Source: Chara braunii
Taxonomy: Eukaryota > Streptophyta > Charophyceae > Charales > Characeae
Length of the DNA: 37,455 nt
Reading direction: 5' to 3'
NCBI GenBank assembly: GCA_003427395.1
Contig: BFEA01000165.1
Location: 495,710-533,164, forward strand
Made by a program: the position numbers and the translations under genes. This document shows, in pieces, positions 32,388 through 37,455 of the stretch; within the stretch, counting starts at the first letter, position 1, and each line of letters begins with the position of its first letter. The notes under the pieces are model-generated. The model did no database searches and was not told the DNA's origin. It worked only from the letters and a program-made list of their open reading frames with translations.

Positions 32388-34879
32388 CGGCAAGTCAAAA
32401 ATGCAATTTCATGAAATTTCGCCAACATCTCAATTTCAGAACTCTTGAGAAATTTCAGAAATCCTAACAGAGGAAATGCCAATTCTTCAAATGTCACAAA
32501 ATTTGGCACACGCCAATGTTGAACCAAAACAAGAATAAACAAAATATATATATAATTTGACATCGAAACCCTAATTTCAGTTTTGGACTCGTTACCCAGG
32601 GCCTGAAAATGGGGGTACCCGTTAACCATTTGTGAAAGAGAGTGCTACATAAATTTTCACAAATCTAAGGAGTTAGTTAAATTTTGTCTTTGTTTAACTC
32701 TAGTCTTATTTTTGAGTTCTTATCTGACTTTGAACTGTAGTTTTAATTTTTAATTATTATCTGACTTAGTAGAAATCAGGGAAGTCCATTTTTATAAGTC
32801 CGCTTTTATAAAGGAGATGCTGCCAAAATTTCCACTAATTCAGAGAGTTACACAAAATTTGACTTTCCAAAGTTATAGATTATTTCAGTCTTCATATTTG
32901 AATTAGTATAAATTCTGAAAATGCATTTTTCCTGTGGGAAGCGCTGTCGAAATTGTTCTAGTTTAAAAGGGTTAGAGTATATTATGACAGATGACGATTC
33001 TAGCAATCCACCTTGTATAGGGGAGATGTTATCAAAGGTCTACCTTCCTTTAGGCTCTGACTTAGAGTTAGACTTAGGCTTGGTTATCATGAGAGTTTTC
33101 AGTAGGAACGTGATACAAATATTTATTTTTAGGACACTTATAAGTTTAGTTCGGACGTTGACCTGTCTTATGGTACAGACTTTCTGTGGACGTTTCGATT
33201 AAGGATTTGGGTTAGATTCATCTTGATTACATGAGAATCATCTTATGTTATCATTGATAACAGGTAAGTTGTCGATTCGTCGGTTTACGATTCAGCTCCA
33301 ATTCACTCCCGCCAACTTAACCTAAAGGCTTTAAGCCAATGATTTGAATTGTTTTATTTGGGTTTTCACGCGGATTTTATTGAATGATCATTTAACAAAG
33401 ATACTGAGTGTTTACATTTATGAAAGCTTGGACAAAGACTGGGGCTTGTATGGCTAAAGGAAGCAGTATGAGTGCTGAAAATGATTGAAGTTGACTACGT
33501 GTAGTGCATAGACTTTTTGTTGAATCTTTGATGTGATTGCATGTATGTTTGTGGTTCGGGCTTTGGATTTGACTGCCTGCAATTATACACATATATATGA
33601 TCGAGAGGAGTCACACTGTGATTGTGAGCAGTGATCGTCACATATTTATAATTCTTATATATATGTACCTTCGTTTGCCTTCAGTACTCGCGCGACCTAC
33701 TGTGACTGTATGTAAGGGTTAAACAAAATTATGCTTTAAGAGAAAAGGGAGTGCCCATTTTACCATTTTGCTTTTTAGGATTATTATAGTTAACCCCTTG
33801 AGTTTTATCCGAACCCTGGATGATGGAGTTGGTTTTTAGGGCAATAAGAGACGATTGTCACCACAGGTATGAACCTCTGTACCACCAATTCTCTGCAGGG
33901 TGCAGAAGAGGGTGTGGTTCTCAACCGTACTTAGCGAGTGTGTAGCGTCGAGAGATTAACCCCTCAAGGCGCGTGTCAGCCGACATTTAAGTGTCGAACG
34001 CCACGCTCGAGGTTTTCGAGCACCCCGTGATTATGGGTAATACATAGTACATCATCATTGCGACTGCTTGTGTAAGCTTGCATTGCTAGTCGACATAAGA
34101 AGACCTTGCGTCAGTGCGATTTTATATAAAGTCTCGCACATGTCGCCTAAAGGATTTCCGCGTCGGAAGGTTATGGGTTGGATACTGAAGAGACTAGGAG
34201 CGTTGTTGTGTTGTTTAAGTGTGTTTTAATTTTATATTTTTGGCGGAGTATAATGCGTGGTGAGTGGGATGCGTCCTAGTCGACCGACGACGATTCCCGC
34301 TTGGGATTTCAGCCCCCAAAATGCATCGGTTCGTGTGCGGGTTCGATAGAGGCGTGAGACCATACGTACCCCCTATGCTACAACGCATGAGAAACACCCT
34401 CGGTTGGCCCATCTCTGCGATTGCAACTGATTAGCTTTCATATTATGGACCAGTAGCTCGGCGGTGATAAATCGACCGACCGAAGGTGAGAACTCCCATA
34501 AGGTGGAGGTAAGTTGTACCTCGCGTAGGCCCTATCTTGTCGTAGGGGCTCGCGAGAGGTATGGCTGGCGCACTCGGTCGGAGCGGTTGTGGAAGCTCCA
34601 TGTATATCGTGAGTAGACCAACTCCTACATGACGCGGTGGGGAGGGTCCCCTTGTGAGACCCATGCGCTCGACAACGCTCATATTCAAAACTATTATCAG
34701 ATTGTTGATGGCAAACAACGTCCGCTAGATGTTGCTAACTCACATCCAAAGAACCAGTTTAGCCCTCGGCACAGTGCAAGACCGGTCAGTCCACTCCCTT
34801 TTATGGCTTATGAACCACGCTTGGTTCATCCCCAACCCACCAAAGGCCAAACACTCGGACTTCCCGACGACTGCGGTAA

Positions 34880-35990
34880 GAACGGACCTCCTCAATGATC
34901 CCCTCTAGACCGACATCATTGAGTTATGGAGAGACATGGGTCCGAATAAGCTGCCCCCTCCGCTACGGTGACAGGAGATTTGAAGAGATTTGTGGTTCGG
35001 TAATCCCCACATCGTCAATGCACATGGACAACCTTTTTCCATAAAAAACGACTCACATTAGTTGACATGAGCAAAAAAAAGGATTATTATTACACTGGGG
35101 GACCTATGAGACATATCGATAGGCCAATGGAAGACCACAGACCAAATGAAGATCAGACCCCACCACATAGAAAACGTGGAGTCAAAACTGTAAGAACTGT
35201 TGTTAGCCATACAACTGCCTGGGCCACTGCCTTTAAGAAAGGTCCACTTATTCAACAAGGAGACTTAATGGTAGAGATAAGCACCCTGCCTCTCCCCATG
35301 GTCATCTACCAGGTGAATGTCTCCACACAGTCCGAAACATCTTTGGAAGCCTACGAGCAATCCCTTCCAGGAGTTTGCATTTTCCGTCTCACCATAAATG
35401 CCCACCTCAACATGGTGCACAATGGTCCTGGCCTCACAAGAGTTCGGACATTGGGAGACAAAGAAGAGAGATGGTGGGCGTATGAAGCCTCCACCCCCAT
35501 ATTTTCTCTCCCATTTGACTCGGACGAATGGCAATGGGGCGGACGGACACCACTCCCACTGTGGAAATTTACAATCAAAGACTGCTACAGAAAGGTGCAT
35601 AAGACAGTTAACACTACAGACATTATTAAAAACCGTTAGCAGAGGGACTCTGTCGTACCCACAAGCTCCCTTTGCAAATTTTGCTTGTCTCATTACATAT
35701 GCATAATGCCCACCGCTCAGAGGGGGCTACAATAACAAATTGTATATTGGTGTCTCACGACCCAAGACTGGCTTATATCAAGATCCACACTTGAACAAAG
35801 GGGCATTGCATCCCCCCTTTGTACCTTTTGTGGGTTATCCAAGCAAAAGTTGCGGGCATTCCCGACCACCCTGTCGTCACCACCCTTATGGCAACCCACA
35901 TCCACCACTCCCACCACCCGGATCGTAATGATAATCTCGAATATAGAAGGTGGAGCCAAGTGGTAGATCGGGGTGATCACGACATGAACA
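34880..35990 (+). pseudogene. LINE ORF2 C-terminal fragment with zinc-knuckle remnant
   Basis: Broken frames give the C-terminal region of a LINE ORF2. TDIIELWRDMGPNKLPPPLR (about 34910) and LWFGNPHIVNAHGQPFSIKN (about 34990-35050) resemble the late ORF2 segment in which a W-F/N-P motif precedes a short G-x-P-L phrase. A long open segment follows (35067-35639, 190 codons). Then WCLTTQDWLISR...PLCTFCG ends with a CxxC at 35820-35831, like the zf-RVT domain of plant LINEs. Stops and frame changes separate the parts, so it is not functional. The 190-codon segment is best read as LINE sequence, not an independent gene. Confidence 0.68.
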
Positions 35991-35999
35991 CTCACAATA

Positions 36000-36659
36000 A
36001 TTTAGAAGACAGGACACCAAAGTGAGAATCAGTAAACAAATATTGAAGGCTTAACATATTACACGAATTAGGAATTGACAAAGAAGAGTTATTCAAAAGG
36101 GCCAAGCAGGGGTCTGGATGGAGGCTAGGCCCAATCAGTACAACTGACACAGTGATGCATCTACGTAAACGACATAATTTCAAACCACGACAAAGCACTC
36201 AGATTGCAAGGTTTAGCATGGGACGGGGGTGACAATGGTAAAGTTATAGCAAAGGCTTGATATATGCTGGGAAGCAAGAATTACTGCAGGTAAGGGAAAG
36301 GCAGAGCCCAGAACCACAGCGAAGCACTGAGTGGGGGAGTAGGGAAATGGGGGTTAGCCCTGCTCCTGGAAGTGGTTGTTAAACACAAGTCACATAATCG
36401 GGTTGCGGGACTATAAACAACATAATTTTGTTACCCAGGAAAGTGGAGAGTAGCACAATAGTAGGATTGTCTAACCACTCCATCTCTATACATACTAAAG
36501 CAAGCAAAGGGTCTCGCGACATGCTCGGTCGAGGGCCCAAGGGAAACGGCTTGGGACACAAAACCGAGGCGGAGGGGCGCCGGGTAGAGGCCGAGGGATA
36601 GGAGAGGGGGGCGAAAATGGTCGTGGCTGGCGCGCAGGAGAGGCCTAGTGGGGCGAAAC
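36000..36659. other. Non-coding stretch, no gene seen
   Basis: This lies between the LINE fragment and the CpG-rich minisatellite. Frames are short and unrecognised. GC content rises toward 36500, where the minisatellite begins. Confidence 0.45.
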
Positions 36660-36930
36660 CCTGAGGTTCGCGCGGGAACGCGGGCGGAGAAAAGACGCGC
36701 AATGCATAGGTCGACGCGCGGGTACGCGCGTGAGGAAAAGTCGGTCGCACGGGGGAACGTGCGTGGGGAATGCCAGACCGCGCGAGGCTACGCGCCTAGA
36801 GAAAAGTTGGTCGCACGCGGGAACGCGGGCAGGGAATACCGAGCCGCATGCGCCTAGAGTGGGTAGGCGGGCGTAGAAAAGCCAGCCGCGTGTGGGTATG
36901 CCTGTAGGGAGTACCGGCCCACGTGCGTGG
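36660..36930. repeat. CpG-rich minisatellite, about 33-bp unit (66-bp dimer)
   Basis: Units are marked by GG(A/T)ACG-like cores at 36675, 36721, 36754, 36786, 36820, 36863 and 36895, most 32-34 bp apart. Units alternate between an AGAAAAG(T/C)-type half and a GGGGAAT(G/A)CC-type half, making a 66-bp higher-order dimer. The array is very rich in CG dinucleotides. The frames on both strands (for example 36645-37238 minus) show the same periodicity as the DNA and are treated as artefacts. Confidence 0.85.
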
Positions 36931-37077
36931 GTGCAAAAACGGAAACGCGCGGCGCGCGCGCATGAACAGGCGTTCGGACGAGGCCGACATGCTAGCGGGC
37001 AGGCGGGCGGGCAAGATGGCTGCGGGCGGGACGTGGGAGAGGATGGCTGTGTGTCCCACGCGCGTAGGGAATACCGA

Positions 37078-37080
<3 letters not shown>

Positions 37081-37157
<77 letters not shown>

Positions 37158-37249
37158 ACCATTCATGCCGATTTTGCTAAAAATATGGCAGTGTATATTT
37201 CCACGTTTCAGCGGAAGATTCATTTCGTTTTTGCTCATCCTATCGATGG

Positions 37250-37316
<67 letters not shown>
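37081..37316. repeat. Symmetric microsatellite element: (CT)n(CA)n - core - (TG)n(AG)n
   Basis: CT (about 37078-37097) and CA (37098-37155) tracts lead into a unique core, which contains GTATATTTCCACGTTTCAGC (about 37193) and TTGCTCATCCTATCGATGGA. The core leads into TG (about 37250-37299) and AG (37300-37315) tracts. The right half is the reverse complement, in type and order, of the left. The whole could fold into a long hairpin with the core as loop. A second core begins at about 37418 and runs off the window. Confidence 0.85.
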
Positions 37317-37382
37317 GCCGATAAGTCTCCAACCTCGGCCAACAGCTAAGTCTCCAACCCCGCCCCTCGCCGCACGCTACTA

Positions 37383-37455
37383 GATCGATAGAATGAGCAA
37401 ATAAAAAAGTGGCAATGTATATTTCCACGTTTCAGCAGAGGATTCATTTCGTTTT
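37383..37455. repeat. Inverted core motif and second core copy (truncated by window end)
   Basis: ATCGATAGAATGAGCAA (about 37384-37400) is an imperfect reverse complement of TTGCTCATCCTATCGAT in the preceding element. It is followed by a direct copy of the core, GTATATTTCCACGTTTCAGC and AGGATTCATTTCGTTTT. The family therefore occurs in both orientations within 250 bp. Confidence 0.8.

Larger units (their letters stand above)
27906..34879. other. Long gene-free region, AT-rich in 30.6-33.8 kb
   Basis: About 7 kb without a recognisable protein. 28000-30600 is moderate in GC with short frames. 30600-33800 is markedly richer in A and T, with phrases such as GTTTGACTAAG recurring (about 30925 and 31107) and a 26-A run at 32362-32387. 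33900-34600 is GC-richer again with small hairpins (for example CTCGAGGTTTTCGAG near 34003). I looked for direct terminal repeats and for the common initiator-tRNA primer-binding site (TGGTATCAGAGC) and found neither. The phrase GCGGTATCAAT occurs twice (about 28018 and 28120) but does not establish an LTR element. Confidence 0.5.

Noticed and set aside
27560-34800. A complete LTR retrotransposon between the two LINE fragments
   Set aside because: I could find no direct terminal repeats, no convincing primer-binding site and no gag-pol coding remnants, so only an unspecified insertion can be proposed.
35067-35639. A 190-codon open frame (+) as an independent gene
   Set aside because: Its flanks read as LINE ORF2 in other frames and its position matches the ORF2 C-terminal region, so it is an open piece of a decayed LINE.
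36645-37238. A 197-codon minus-strand frame
   Set aside because: It spans the CpG-rich 33-bp minisatellite and the CT/CA microsatellites; its residue periodicity is that of the DNA repeats.

Overview
This is a eukaryotic nuclear window, gene-poor and dense in repeats. The single gene I can defend is the 3' part of a plant-type F-box/LRR protein of the FBL15 family (Arabidopsis FBL15/SLOW MOTION class), on the + strand in four exons between 3436 and 9542. Its large, repeat-filled introns, together with SINE, LINE and microsatellite debris, suggest a streptophyte with a large genome. A charophyte alga such as Chara is my best guess. The family assignment is well supported by the sequence; the organism is an inference.

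Layout. 1-3435: no recognisable exon, probably the intron upstream of the first visible FBL15 exon, with two tandem duplications. 3436-9542: FBL15 C-terminal exons, with a 12-bp minisatellite, a tRNA-derived SINE head and a CT/CA microsatellite in the introns. 9543-25900: no supportable gene. This stretch holds a second tRNA-derived SINE head, a 24-G run, a 48-bp-arm hairpin, many two-copy tandem duplications, a five-copy roughly 110-bp repeat, microsatellites and a 114-base assembly gap set in G runs. 25950-27557: a decayed non-LTR retrotransposon (LINE) reverse-transcriptase region with stops, a frameshift and an internal 315-bp in-frame tandem duplication. 27560-34800: non-coding sequence that includes a third SINE-like tRNA head and an AT-rich stretch (about 30.6-33.8 kb) with a degenerate dispersed repeat. 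34880-35990: the C-terminal end of a LINE ORF2 with a zinc-knuckle remnant, possibly the separated 3' end of the same LINE. 36660-37455: a CpG-rich 33-bp minisatellite, then a symmetric (CT)n(CA)n-core-(TG)n(AG)n structure whose core recurs at 8.6 kb.

I found no operon, CRISPR, defence cassette or other multi-gene system. Most of the longer open frames outside FBL15 and the LINEs arise from tandem repeats, microsatellites or homopolymers. The observations most worth following are the roughly 130-residue acidic insertion in the FBL15-like protein, the possible nested insertion splitting a LINE, the hairpin at 12.8 kb, and the microsatellite-bearing repeat family.
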